64,000 bases of DNA from Solirubrobacterales bacterium (GTDB taxonomy: Bacteria; Actinomycetota; Thermoleophilia; Solirubrobacterales; Solirubrobacteraceae), in assembly GCA_003132505.1 (NCBI GenBank), contig PKXY01000033.1, positions 66,847 to 130,846 on the forward strand, given 5' to 3'. Each line of letters starts with the position of its first letter. Position 1 is the stretch's first letter. Below are positions 9,186 to 20,178 of this stretch, in pieces. The translations under genes and the position numbers were made by a program. The notes under the pieces were generated by a model that worked only from the letters and a program-made list of their open reading frames with translations, was not told the DNA's origin and did not search any database.

Positions 9186-9934
9186 TGGATCTCGGAATCG
9201 AGGGCCGCGTGGCGCTCGTGATGGGCGCGTCCAAAGGGATCGGCCGAGCCGTCGCGACGGAGCTCGCGAATGAGGGTGCACGAGTCGCGATCGCCGCACG
9301 GTCGCTCGAGCGCCTTGCGCCGGTCGCGGACGAGATCGGAGCTATGGCGTTTAGGCACGACACTGCCGACCTCGACCGATCAACGGCGCTGGTCGAATCG
9401 GTCACCGCGGCGCTCGGCCCCGTAGAGATCCTCGTTACCAACACCGGCGGCCCGCCGCCCAACGCGGACCCGCTCGGAAACACACGGGAGGAGTGGGAGG
9501 AGGCCTACCGGACGCTCGTGCTCGGTCCACTCGAGCTGATCCGCGCGGCGCTGCCGGGTATGCGTGCGAGGAACTTTGGCCGGATCGTCAACGTCGGTTC
9601 GTGGTCGGTGCGCGAGCCGATCCAGGCGCTGATGCTCTCCAATAGCCATCGGGCCGCGACGCTTGCCGCGTTCAAGACGCTCGCGCGAGATCTCGCCGGC
9701 GACGGCATTACGCTGAACACGGTGCTGCCGGGACGGATCGCGACCGACCGGATCTATGCCCTCGGCGGCGGACGGGAGCGGGCTGAGGCCGGCGCCGTCA
9801 CGGAGATCCCGGCTAGGCGACTCGGCCAGCCGGGGGAGCTTGCCGCCGCCGTAGCCTTCCTGTGCTCGACGCGGGCGAGCTACATCACTGGCGTGGCGCT
9901 CCTCGTCGACGGCGGCCTGACCCATCTCGTCTGA
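9185..9934 (+). CDS. SDR family oxidoreductase
   Basis: MDLGIEGRVALVMGASKGIGRAVATELANEGARVAIAARS...GVALLVDGGLTHLV. Start overlaps the upstream stop (TGATG). Confidence 0.9.
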   Translation: MDLGIEGRVALVMGASKGIGRAVATELANEGARVAIAARSLERLAPVADEIGAMAFRHDTADLDRSTALVESVTAALGPVEILVTNTGGPPPNADPLGNTREEWEEAYRTLVLGPLELIRAALPGMRARNFGRIVNVGSWSVREPIQALMLSNSHRAATLAAFKTLARDLAGDGITLNTVLPGRIATDRIYALGGGRERAEAGAVTEIPARRLGQPGELAAAVAFLCSTRASYITGVALLVDGGLTHLV

Positions 9935-9949
9935 GCCGGTGGAGCGGAG

Positions 9950-10021
9950 TACCCCCAGGGGGAATCGAACCCCCGCTACGGCCGTGAAAGGGCCGCGTGC
10001 TGACCGCTACACCATGGGGGC
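9950..10021 (-). tRNA. tRNA-Glu (anticodon TTC)
   Basis: Minus strand GCCCCCATGGTGTAGCGGTCAGCACGCGGCCCTTTCACGGCCGTAGCGGGGGTTCGATTCCCCCTGGGGGTA. Confidence 0.92.
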
Positions 10022-10046
10022 GGGTCCGAGGGAGTCTACGCAAGGG

Positions 10047-10583
10047 CTGGCCACCCTCTTCACCGGCATCTTCCTCGCTCGGCACGGCCAGACCGCCTAC
10101 AACGTTGGGCGCCGCTTCCAGGGGCTCCTGCCGGTGCCGCTGAACGAGACCGGATGCCGCCAGGCCGCGGAGCTCGCCGAGCTCGCCGCGGCGCACGGCT
10201 TCCGCGCGCTGTGGTGCAGCCCGCTGGTCCGGGCGCGCACGACCGCGGACATCGTCGGCGCGCGGATCGGACTCGAGCCGACGGAGGACTCACGGCTAGT
10301 CGAGACTGACGCCGGCGATTGGACGGACCGCTGGTGGAGCGACGTCGAAAAGGAGGACCCGGAAGGCCTCGCGGCGTTCCTCAGCTCCGATCCCGACTTT
10401 GCGTTTCCGGGCGGCGAGTCCTACCGCCATCAGACCGAGCGGTCCGTCGCCGCGCTCCGCGACATCGCGCAAGGCCCGAAGCCGGCGCTCGTGGTGTGTC
10501 ACGCGATGGTGATCCGTCTCGTCTTGATGCACCTCGGACGGGGCAACTACCCTGTGCAAAACGGTGCGCTCATCGAGCTGTGA
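10047..10583 (+). CDS. Histidine phosphatase family protein
   Basis: IFLARHGQTAYNVGRRFQGLLPVPLNETG...ALVVCHAMVIRLVLMHL; exact start uncertain. Confidence 0.85.
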   Translation: MATLFTGIFLARHGQTAYNVGRRFQGLLPVPLNETGCRQAAELAELAAAHGFRALWCSPLVRARTTADIVGARIGLEPTEDSRLVETDAGDWTDRWWSDVEKEDPEGLAAFLSSDPDFAFPGGESYRHQTERSVAALRDIAQGPKPALVVCHAMVIRLVLMHLGRGNYPVQNGALIEL

Positions 10584-10602
10584 TAGCTGGAAGACTGATC
10601 CG

Positions 10603-10674
10603 GCGCGGCTAGCTCATCGGGTAGAGCACCGGACTTTTAATCCGGCGGGCGGGGTTCGAGTCCCCGGCCGCGCA
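10603..10674 (+). tRNA. tRNA-Lys (anticodon TTT)
   Basis: GCGCGGCTAGCTCATCGGGTAGAGCACCGGACTTTTAATCCGGCGGGCGGGGTTCGAGTCCCCGGCCGCGCA. Confidence 0.93.
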
Positions 10675-10815
10675 CTCCCCAGAAAGCCCTGCAAAGCGGG
10701 CACATCTCCACTCTCGTGGGCGCGGCAGATTGCGGGCGTCTCCCGAATATCTACCGCCCGGCTCTCACTGGGCAGCAGGGCGATCAAGCCGAACCGTCGG
10801 CGCTCCCGCGTGGCG

Positions 10816-10995
10816 CTAGGCGTCGGCGGGCAGCAGCCGGAACGCGTCGCCGGCGGCCAGGGGCCGCACGACGCGGAGGTGTCGCTCGTCGAGGGTCGCG
10901 ATCTCGATCGTGGCGACGCGTTCGGCAAATGAAACCAGCGATGCGCCAGCGAGTCCGAGGCCGGTATCGGCGTAGCGCTCGGCGACGTTCACCGA
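10816..10995 (-). pseudogene. VapC-like PIN-domain toxin, C-terminal remnant
   Basis: Minus frame FASSVNVAERYADTGLGLAGASLVSFAERVATIEIATLDERHLRVVRPLAAGDAFRLLPADA*, preceded by an in-frame stop. Confidence 0.6.
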
Positions 10996-11246
10996 CGAGG
11001 CGAATCAGCCCGGAGTGCTCTGAGCGCCGTCCCGGCCCGCTTTGCCTGGGCGATTGCACTAGCGAAGGGCGGCGGACTGTCCTTTGGCAGGTGGCGCAAA
11101 AAAGACGACGTACGCGTGGCGTGCGTGGCGCCGGCCGGTACATGCCGCGGCGAGGCGGCCCATGAACATCCTCCTGGGCCGCCTCCTCCGCCGGCAGCCG
11201 CATGACAGTCGCATTCCAGTTACGGGTTAGTCCGCCTGCGACGACC

Positions 11247-11296
11247 GGCCCGGCACCGCTCCCCAGATCTGCTGGGGAAAGCCGCGGTACCGGGCC
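11247..11296 (-). terminator. Two-tier hairpin downstream of the solute-binding protein gene
   Basis: Outer arms GGCCCGGCACCGC/GCGGTACCGGGCC (13 bp, one G.U only when read as minus-strand RNA); inner CCCCAG-ATCTG-CTGGGG. Confidence 0.6.
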
Positions 11297-11332
11297 CGTT
11301 GCGTCGTGATGCTATCTACTGCGCCGTACTGA

Positions 11333-12649
11333 TTACTTGCCTAGAGCAGCGGTGATCGCCGACTGGGCGGTGGACAACGCACTCGTCACTTCACTACTGG
11401 TCGGATTCGCCGAAACAGCCGAGATCGCGTCCCACACTGCCGTGGAGATCGTGTTGTACTTCGTGCCGAGACCGTACGTACGCGGATGCGCGTACAGGGT
11501 CTGCGTCGCGAGCACGCTCCACTCGGGGCCCGCGGCCTTCACGAACTCCTTGGCGACGGAGATCCGCGCCGGAAGGTAGCCGAACTGGTTGGCGAGGTTC
11601 AACTCCTCCGAAGGCGTCTGTGTGCCCTCGACGTACTCCCACGCCAGCTTCTCCGCAGCCGTGCCACCACTCTTGCTGATCTGCCAGTCCTCGCCGCCGA
11701 GCGGCACAACAGCCTTCTGGCTTGCCGACTCGGTCGGGATCGGTGCGACCCCGAAGTACTGGCCGTAGTTCTCCGCCGGGGTGTTTCCGTTGAACAGCGG
11801 GAAGTTCCACGGACCGTTCAGCATCATCGCGAGCTTACCGGCGATGAAATCGTCGGTCTCGCCCGGAGTCTGCGCGTACGTGCTGCAACCCTCGTCATAT
11901 CCTCCGCCGCCCGGCGCGAGCAGCGTCTGGTACAGCGTCAATGCTTGCTGTCCCGGGGTACCACCGATGTTCGAGAAGGTGAACTTGCCACCGTCGCCCC
12001 AGAAGAAGGGCTCCCACTGCCAAGTTGCGTCCTCGCCGTTGTCGCAGGTGATGCCGAATCCGGAAACGCCCCCGTTACCTGCTCCACCCTTGGTCGTGAG
12101 TGCCTTCGCGTCAGCTTCCAGCTGCGCCCACGTCTTCGGCGGGCTGGTAATACCGGCCGCCTTGAAGTCGGCGATGTTGTAGATCAACGCAATCGAGTTC
12201 TCGCCCGCGACCGGAAGACTGTAGTAGCTCTTCCCGATCTTGCCTTCGTCGACCACTGCCGGGTAGTAACCCTTCACGCTAAAGCCCTTGAACTTGCTCA
12301 GGGGCACGATCTGCCCTGTTGCCTGCATTGCGGCAACGAACGGGTTATCGGTTGCAATGATGTTCGGCAAGTCGTGCGCCCCGGCTTGCGTCAGCAGCGT
12401 CGAGTCCAGATCGACAAACGGCACTGCCTCACGCTTGATGGTGACCCCGGGATGCGCATGCTCAAACTGAGCGTTGTACGCGGTCAGGGCCCCCACCTGG
12501 CCCGCTCCGGTGAAGTAGTCCTCCTCCGTAAGCGTGATGTGAGTGGCAGCGCGGGCGGGCGCGCCGGTCAACCCCATCACGGCACACAACGCCGCCACGA
12601 GGAGAACGACGAGCCCAGCTCGACGTCGCCTTTCGATTAGTACAGTCAC
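11333..12649 (-). CDS. Extracellular sugar-binding protein (ABC, CUT1/family 1)
   Basis: Signal peptide, then HITLTEEDYFTGAGQVGALTAYNAQFEHAHPGVTIKREAV...KLAMMLNGPWNFPLF. Confidence 0.9.
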   Translation of the reverse strand: MTVLIERRRRAGLVVLLVAALCAVMGLTGAPARAATHITLTEEDYFTGAGQVGALTAYNAQFEHAHPGVTIKREAVPFVDLDSTLLTQAGAHDLPNIIATDNPFVAAMQATGQIVPLSKFKGFSVKGYYPAVVDEGKIGKSYYSLPVAGENSIALIYNIADFKAAGITSPPKTWAQLEADAKALTTKGGAGNGGVSGFGITCDNGEDATWQWEPFFWGDGGKFTFSNIGGTPGQQALTLYQTLLAPGGGGYDEGCSTYAQTPGETDDFIAGKLAMMLNGPWNFPLFNGNTPAENYGQYFGVAPIPTESASQKAVVPLGGEDWQISKSGGTAAEKLAWEYVEGTQTPSEELNLANQFGYLPARISVAKEFVKAAGPEWSVLATQTLYAHPRTYGLGTKYNTISTAVWDAISAVSANPTSSEVTSALSTAQSAITAALGK

Positions 12650-12779
12650 TTGTTCTCTCCCTTTCTCGTTATATCGCTACCTTGCACGACACTTTTCGGC
12701 AAGTTCGGTGGTGCCGTCGGCATTCGCACGGCGCTGTCCCTGGTGCAGCCGCTCGAGGGGCGCAGAATCGCGCGCATCG

Positions 12780-13655
12780 TCAGCCCTTCACCGCGCCGGC
12801 GGTGAGTCCGGTCGCTATGTAGCGCTGCGCGATCACCAGCAACACTGCGGCCGGCACCAGCGCGACGACGCCCGCGGCCATCACCGCGCCCCAGTTGGCC
12901 TGATAGTTGCCCAGGAAGCTGTAAATCCCGAGCGTTATGGGCTCGAAGCTGGCGCCGTTCAGGGTGGTGAGAGCGAAGATAAAATCGCCCCAGCCGGCCA
13001 GGAATGCGAAAACCGCGACGGTGACGATGGCGGACCGAGCGAGCGGGATCACGATCATGCGGAATGTCTGCCACTCCGAGGCGCCGTCAACCCTCGCAGA
13101 GTGCATCAGCTCGTTGGGCAAGCCGAACAAGAACGCCCGCAAAACGAGGATGCCGAACGGGACGGCGTAAGTGCCGTCGCAGATAATCACTCCTGGCAGT
13201 GTGTTCACCAGGTGCGTCTTCAGCAAGATCGCGAACAGAGAGGTGGCCAAAACGATGGATGGAACGATCTGAGCGAGGAGCAGCGCTCCGACGAACAAGA
13301 CCGTGACTCGCAGGCGGTACTTCGCGAGCGCATATGCCGCGGGCACGCTTATCGCCAAAGTCAGGAGCGCCGTCCCGAGGGCGATCTCGAAGCTTGTCAG
13401 CACATGCCCAAGCTGGTTCCCCGATATCGTCACTGACGTGGCGGTGCCGGACTGTGTGCCCAGAAGGACGGTCTGGTAGTTCGCGAGTGTCGGGTGGTAT
13501 GGGAAGAAATGGAACTTGGTGCTGAACAGGGTGACTGTCGATTCGAACGATGCGACGATGATCGAATAAATCGGAAACAGCATGATCGCCACGGCGACGA
13601 ACGCCACGAGCGTGCTGAGCCACCGCACGGCGGTTTTCTTGTGGCGCCCGCTCAT
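12780..13655 (-). CDS. Carbohydrate ABC transporter permease (MalG type)
   Basis: EAA loop region ...LMHSARVDGASEWQTFRMIVIPLARSAIVTVAVFAF; TM-rich. Confidence 0.9.
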   Translation of the reverse strand: MSGRHKKTAVRWLSTLVAFVAVAIMLFPIYSIIVASFESTVTLFSTKFHFFPYHPTLANYQTVLLGTQSGTATSVTISGNQLGHVLTSFEIALGTALLTLAISVPAAYALAKYRLRVTVLFVGALLLAQIVPSIVLATSLFAILLKTHLVNTLPGVIICDGTYAVPFGILVLRAFLFGLPNELMHSARVDGASEWQTFRMIVIPLARSAIVTVAVFAFLAGWGDFIFALTTLNGASFEPITLGIYSFLGNYQANWGAVMAAGVVALVPAAVLLVIAQRYIATGLTAGAVKG

Positions 13656-14680
13656 CTTCCCGCTCCCGAGCTGCGGCGCAGCTGATCTCGACTGAGCAGC
13701 AGATAAAGTGGCGCACAGACGAGCGCGGCTACGAGCAACACGTTGTTGAGCGCGGCTGCTTCACCGAAGTTGAACTCCTGAAACCCAAGCGTGTAAGACC
13801 ATGTGGATATCAGCTGTGTGGCGTTGGCCGGACCGCCTCCGGTCATCCCAATCACCAAGTCGAACACCTTTACGGTGAACACGAACCCGAGGAGGAACGT
13901 TATTTCGATAACGGGCAGGATGATCGGGATCGTCACGAGACGGAGTCGCTGCCAGGGATTGGCTCCGTCGATCATTGCCGCCTCCTTGACTTCCGCCGGA
14001 ACCTCTTGGAGCGCGCTGTAGAGCAGGAGCGTGAAGAACGGCACGCCCAGCCAGATGTTGGCGATCGTGACCGTCAGCAGGGCGTAACTCGTGGTGCCGA
14101 GCCAGTCGACCGGATTGTGAATGAGACCGGTGCCCACGAGGATCTGGTTGATGGCCCCGCCCTCCTGCTGGAACATAAACCGGAAAATGACGCCCGTCAC
14201 GATCAGGGGCACCAACCAGGGGACGATTACGAGCGAGCGAGCGACGGTGCGCCCGGGGAACCGGTTGCTGAACAGCAGGGCGAGGGAAAGGCCGATTATG
14301 AATTGCCCAGCGAGGGAGCCGACGGTGAACACCAGCGTGTGAACGATCGCGCTCTGCGCGATCTGGTCATTGAACATGGCGGTGTAGTTGAAGAATCCGG
14401 CCCAAGGAGCATTGATACTCCCGATCGTCGAGAGCGAATCCCGCTCGAAGCTCAACAGAACGTTGTAGACAATTGGCAGTGCGAACGCGAAGAGCAAGTA
14501 CGCAATCGCAGGTGTCAGGAAGAGCCAGCCCGCCAGCCGTTGCTTTGACGCACCAGATAGCTTTAACAGTGAGCCGATGCCCGAGGAGCCGGGAGCGTGC
14601 CCTGTGCCGGTATTAGCCGGTGCCGGCGAAGCGCCCCCCGCCTGACTCTCCATGTCCCTCCGAGTCGCTCGCCTAAGCAT
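13652..14680 (-). CDS. Sugar ABC transporter permease (MalF type)
   Basis: QEVPAEVKEAAMIDGANPWQRLRLVTIPIILPVIEITFLLGF; overlaps the next permease by 4 bp. Confidence 0.9.
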   Translation of the reverse strand: MLRRATRRDMESQAGGASPAPANTGTGHAPGSSGIGSLLKLSGASKQRLAGWLFLTPAIAYLLFAFALPIVYNVLLSFERDSLSTIGSINAPWAGFFNYTAMFNDQIAQSAIVHTLVFTVGSLAGQFIIGLSLALLFSNRFPGRTVARSLVIVPWLVPLIVTGVIFRFMFQQEGGAINQILVGTGLIHNPVDWLGTTSYALLTVTIANIWLGVPFFTLLLYSALQEVPAEVKEAAMIDGANPWQRLRLVTIPIILPVIEITFLLGFVFTVKVFDLVIGMTGGGPANATQLISTWSYTLGFQEFNFGEAAALNNVLLVAALVCAPLYLLLSRDQLRRSSGAGR

Positions 14681-14682
14681 GG

Positions 14683-16728
14683 CTACTCTTTCCCGCTGGG
14701 GGACAGGCCTCTCAAGCTGCCCCCCTCCCGCAGGTAGACTGGTATGCGTTCCAACGGCGCGTCTGCTGTCACCCAGCCGTTCTTCTTGACGGGCTCTTCC
14801 GTCCAGGCGTCCAGCCACGACGCTCCCTCTGGGAGGTAGACGTCACGTTCCCGCGCTCCTTGCGCCGTGACCGGGGCGACGAGCACATCTGGTCCAAGCA
14901 TGAACTGATCGCTCACGTTCCACGCCGGTTCCTCGCTCGGGAACTCCAAGAAGAGCGCGCGCATCGGGGGCAGCCCGGTTGCGCTGGCGGTTGCCATCTG
15001 GTCCATGACGTACGGACGGATCCGCTCGCGCAGAGCGAGCTGTGCGCGGATCAGCGCGTATGCCTCCTCGCCGAACGACCAGACTTCGTTGGGCGCCCCG
15101 GTCTGGTCCGAGCCGACGAGCGGGCCCGGCTGGCGGACGCCGTGGAGTCTGAAGAGCGGGCAGAACGCCCCGAACTGGAACCACCGCACGACGAGCTCTT
15201 GGAAGTACGCCGTCGTAGGGTCGCCTTTGCGGAACCCGCCGATGTCGGTCGTCCACCACGGGATCCCCGAGATCCCCATGTTGAGGCCGGCCGGAATCTG
15301 CGCGGCCAGGGCCTCGAAGGTGGAGTCGATGTCACCCGACCAAACCGCGGCCCCGTAGCGCTGGCTGCCCGCCCAGGCGGACCGACAGAGGAGGAGCACG
15401 TCGTCGTCGCCGCTCGCACGCAGTCCCTCGTAGAAGCCCCGAACATGCTCGCGCGGGTACACGCCCTGGACCTCGGAACCTTGGCCCATGAAGTACCGGG
15501 CGCCGTCAGGATTTTCGGCGAGGCCTTCCGGTTCGCAGGCATCGAGCCAGAACGCCCGCACGCCGTAGCGGCCATAGCCGTCGGTGACCTTCTCCCAGAC
15601 GTAGCGACGCGCCTCCGGGTTGGTCGCGTCGTAGAAGCGCAAGAAGGCATGACCCTCGTCGCGCTTGTCCCAGAGCGCGAGGTGGAGCGGCAAGCCCTCG
15701 CTGTTGCGCACCAGGAAGCCACGCCTGTCCATCTCCGCGTAGCCGTCGCTGTTGGGATTGACCGTCGGCCAGATCGAGACCATGAGCTCGATGCCGAGCT
15801 CTCGCAGCTCGTCCACCATCGCTTGGGGATCGGGCCACTCTGCGGGGTCGAACCTCCACTCGCCTTGACGCGTCCAGTGGAAGTAGTCGCAGGCGATCAC
15901 CGAGATGGGCAGCTCGCGGCGCTTGTACTCACGGGCAACCTCGAGCAGCTCGTCCTGGTTGCGGTAGCGCAGCTTCGACTGCCAGAAGCCGGCGGCCCAG
16001 TCCGGCAACATCGGGGGCAACCCAGTTGCCTTCGCATAGCGGCTGACGATGTCGGCCGGCGTGGGCCCGGTCGTCACGAAGTAGTCGATCTGTCGAGCCG
16101 CGTCGGCGGCCCATCGCGTGCGGTTGGCGCCAAGCTCGACGCGCCCCACTCCCGGCATGTTCCACAGGAGCCCGTAGCCACGGCTGGAAAGAGCGAACGG
16201 GACGCTCACCTCAGTGTTGCGGTGGACGAGATCGATGACGGCCCCCTTCTGATCGAGCAGGCCGTGCTGGTGCTGGCCGAGTCCGTAGAAGCGCTCCGCC
16301 GGATGGGCGCTGAACGTGACCTCGCACGCGAACAGGTCGCCTCCGGCTCGCCCGTACCGGCGCTGTGGAGGCGCCGTGAAATGTGGAGCGCTCTCGCCCA
16401 GCAGCTCCTCGCCGTCCACCCGAAGGAAGCGCACCAGGGGAGGAAACGCGGCGAACCGCTCCTCATGGTTGACGGACACCTCGACCACGAGATCGCCGTT
16501 GCGCAGGCGTGCTCGGTCATCGGAGATCTCGACCTTGGCATCAGTGACCGCGGCCTCGACCAGGGCGCTACCCGGCGTCTCCGTAATGGACGAAGCGAGC
16601 GTTGAGCGCACCCTGGCACCGCTGTCCCCCCACGCGTCCACCTGGAGGGTCTCGCCGCCCTGGAACACCGTGAAGCCGGTTTCGCTGCCGATGAAGGTTG
16701 CCAATCTCATGTCCTTGCTTTCGCTCAT
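14683..16728 (-). CDS. Glycoside hydrolase family 31 (alpha-xylosidase/alpha-glucosidase-like)
   Basis: ISVIACDYFHWTRQGEWRFDPAEWPDPQAMVDEL...GVRAFWLDACEPEG...SGDIDSTFEAL...GIPWWTTDIGGF. Confidence 0.92.
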   Translation of the reverse strand: MSESKDMRLATFIGSETGFTVFQGGETLQVDAWGDSGARVRSTLASSITETPGSALVEAAVTDAKVEISDDRARLRNGDLVVEVSVNHEERFAAFPPLVRFLRVDGEELLGESAPHFTAPPQRRYGRAGGDLFACEVTFSAHPAERFYGLGQHQHGLLDQKGAVIDLVHRNTEVSVPFALSSRGYGLLWNMPGVGRVELGANRTRWAADAARQIDYFVTTGPTPADIVSRYAKATGLPPMLPDWAAGFWQSKLRYRNQDELLEVAREYKRRELPISVIACDYFHWTRQGEWRFDPAEWPDPQAMVDELRELGIELMVSIWPTVNPNSDGYAEMDRRGFLVRNSEGLPLHLALWDKRDEGHAFLRFYDATNPEARRYVWEKVTDGYGRYGVRAFWLDACEPEGLAENPDGARYFMGQGSEVQGVYPREHVRGFYEGLRASGDDDVLLLCRSAWAGSQRYGAAVWSGDIDSTFEALAAQIPAGLNMGISGIPWWTTDIGGFRKGDPTTAYFQELVVRWFQFGAFCPLFRLHGVRQPGPLVGSDQTGAPNEVWSFGEEAYALIRAQLALRERIRPYVMDQMATASATGLPPMRALFLEFPSEEPAWNVSDQFMLGPDVLVAPVTAQGARERDVYLPEGASWLDAWTEEPVKKNGWVTADAPLERIPVYLREGGSLRGLSPSGKE

Positions 16729-16741
16729 CCGCGTCCCTCGT

Positions 16742-17968
<1,227 letters not shown>

Positions 17969-17980
17969 GGAGCCTCCTCG

Positions 17981-19858
17981 TCAGTCGGACTTGGGGAGCC
18001 AGACGCGCATCCCGCCCTGTCCCCGGTTTGCCCACGCGAAGTAAGGGACCGCGAGCAACGGTGCCTCTGCTCCGCGGCCGTTTCCCGGGAGCTCGCGTAG
18101 GTCGCCGTACTCGATCTGCTCCCAGCCGTCGAAATCACGAACGACCCCTGAGACCGACACGCCCGGCATGCCGCCGAGCGCGACCAGCGGACCACTGTCG
18201 GCGGGCGCGGCGTCCGCCGGGAGCGCGACATCCGCCAGATTGGCGCCGGCGGGAAGGTCGCCGCCCTCAAAGCAGTACACGATCGGCCCGCGCTCGAGCG
18301 CCAGGCAGCCGCGAACCGCGTCGATCCGCGGATTCGGCGCCGTCAGCCGCGGGGAGACGTCCATCTCCATGACGACTCGCTCGCCGGGACGCCACCGCCG
18401 CTTCAGGTCCGCGTATTCCGCCTCGACCGGCTGACCGTCGACGAGCGTGCCGCGCGCCCACCGGGGAACCCGGAGCGAGAGGGTCCACTCGGCGTCGCCG
18501 CACGCGACAATCTCGACCGTCACAGACCCCGACCACGGGTAACCGGTTTCGATTGAAAGCTCGACCGGGCCTGCGACGGGCGGAACGGCAGTGATCGTCG
18601 AGGTCGCGTACTGATGGATCTGGACACCATCGTCGCTGGTCGTCGCGAGGTAGTGGTGCACCGAGGCGAGCAGGCGCATGATGTTCGGCGGGCAGCAAGC
18701 CACAGGGTGCCAGTGGCGGCGCTGCTTGCCGTTTCGCGACTGCAGCGGGTTCGTGTAGAAGAACGATCCGCCGTCAAGCGAGAGCCCCGAAAGGAAGCCG
18801 TTGTAGAGCGTTCGCTCGAGCAGGTCGGCAAAGCGGCTCTCGCCCGTAACGAGCAGCAGCCGCCAGTTCCACATGATGCTGGCGACCGCCGCGCAGGTCT
18901 CGCAGTAGGCGCGGTCGGGAGGCAACTCGTACGGATCGCCGATCGCCTCGCCATCGTGACGTGAGCCGATGCCGCCCGTCAGATAGGTCTTCGTCAAGGC
19001 CAGCTCGTTCCATTGGCGCAGCGTCGACGCCAGCAGCGCCTCCTCTCCCGTCTCGGCGTAGAGGTCGGTGACGCCGGCCGCGAGGTAGAGAGCACGCACA
19101 GCATGGCCGCCGATCGAGCGCGCGCTGCGGACTGGCTCGGCGTCCTGGTAGTACAGGGGTTCGAAGCGACCACCCGCGAAGATCCCGTAACCGCGACGAG
19201 CCGTGAGCGTGTCCGCGAGCGAGAGATAGCGGCTCTCGCCCGTCTGTCGGTAAAGCTCGACGAGCGCAACCTCGATCTCCGGATGGCCGTCGATGCTCGA
19301 CTGCGTGTCGTTGCCGATGGTCTCGTCGATGAGGTCGGCGAAACGACTGGCGACGGTCAGGAGCGAGAGGTCGCCGGTAGCCCGGGCGAAGGCGACTCCG
19401 GCCTGGATCAGGTGCCCCGCGCAGTAGAGCTCGTGGCCCTCCTTCAGGTCGCTCCAGCGCCAAGCCGGATCGACGACCTGACACCAGCTGTTCAGGTACC
19501 CGTCGGCTTCCTGGGCGGCGGAGACGAGGTCGATCGACTCGCGGGCCAGCGCCTCGAGCTGCGGCGAGGGCTGGCGCGCGATCTCCCAAGCGAGCGCCTC
19601 GAGCCACTTGTATACGTCGGAGTCGCTGAAGACCATGCCGCGACGCTCGCCCGAGGCGCGTCCGGCCGCGATCCGCAGATTGTCGAGCGTCCCGGCGCGC
19701 TCCAGCTCTTCGGCACCGCGGAGCAGCGTGACCTCCCGGTTCACCCGCTGGCGCTCCGCGAGCAGCCCGTCGCGGATCACGACGTTGCGGCCGTCGAGCG
19801 GGCGGAGCCGCAGGTGAGCGGACGCCGTCGGCTCGACGCTCGAGCCGATTGTCTGCAT
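17981..19858 (-). CDS. Glycoside hydrolase family 127 (beta-L-arabinofuranosidase-like)
   Basis: GDPYELPPDRAYCETCAAVASIMWNWRLLLVTGESRFADLLERTLYNGFLSGLSLDGGSFFYTNPL...ACCPPNIMRLLAS. Confidence 0.92.
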   Translation of the reverse strand: MQTIGSSVEPTASAHLRLRPLDGRNVVIRDGLLAERQRVNREVTLLRGAEELERAGTLDNLRIAAGRASGERRGMVFSDSDVYKWLEALAWEIARQPSPQLEALARESIDLVSAAQEADGYLNSWCQVVDPAWRWSDLKEGHELYCAGHLIQAGVAFARATGDLSLLTVASRFADLIDETIGNDTQSSIDGHPEIEVALVELYRQTGESRYLSLADTLTARRGYGIFAGGRFEPLYYQDAEPVRSARSIGGHAVRALYLAAGVTDLYAETGEEALLASTLRQWNELALTKTYLTGGIGSRHDGEAIGDPYELPPDRAYCETCAAVASIMWNWRLLLVTGESRFADLLERTLYNGFLSGLSLDGGSFFYTNPLQSRNGKQRRHWHPVACCPPNIMRLLASVHHYLATTSDDGVQIHQYATSTITAVPPVAGPVELSIETGYPWSGSVTVEIVACGDAEWTLSLRVPRWARGTLVDGQPVEAEYADLKRRWRPGERVVMEMDVSPRLTAPNPRIDAVRGCLALERGPIVYCFEGGDLPAGANLADVALPADAAPADSGPLVALGGMPGVSVSGVVRDFDGWEQIEYGDLRELPGNGRGAEAPLLAVPYFAWANRGQGGMRVWLPKSD

Positions 19859-19906
19859 GGATGTCACGCCGCAACCCCTCCTCAAGGTCAACGCGCCGCG
19901 CTTCCG

Positions 19907-20129
19907 CGGAAGCGCTTCGACACTACCAGCTCCACCTACGGCTGTCCAGGTCGAAGCGCTTCCGCCTAGCGCAGCGACGGGCTACTGGCAGGGCGTGCTC
20001 GCCGACAGTGAGAACCAAGCGGAGTGCGGCCCTCATTGGCCGTCTCCACTGACCGTAAGGCGCAGGCCTCGCGATCAACAACGGATCTCGTCGGTTCCCT
20101 GGCAAAGCAGAGTTGTCGAAGCGCTTCGC
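19907..20129. promoter_or_regulatory. Three LacI-type operator palindromes (core CGAAGCGCTTCG)
   Basis: CGGAAGCGCTTCGA (19907-19920), TCGAAGCGCTTCCG (19951-19964), TCGAAGCGCTTCGC (20116-20129), in the divergent GH127/lacI intergenic region. Confidence 0.85.
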
Positions 20130-20178
20130 GTAGAACGCGGGGTGCGGGCAGGGCCCAGCAGTGCGAGAATGCCCGCAA

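Noticed and set aside
14860-16605. 581-aa plus-strand ORF antisense to GH31
   Set aside because: High-GC mirror ORF: low complexity, no recognisable family, and the opposite strand is a clear glycoside hydrolase.
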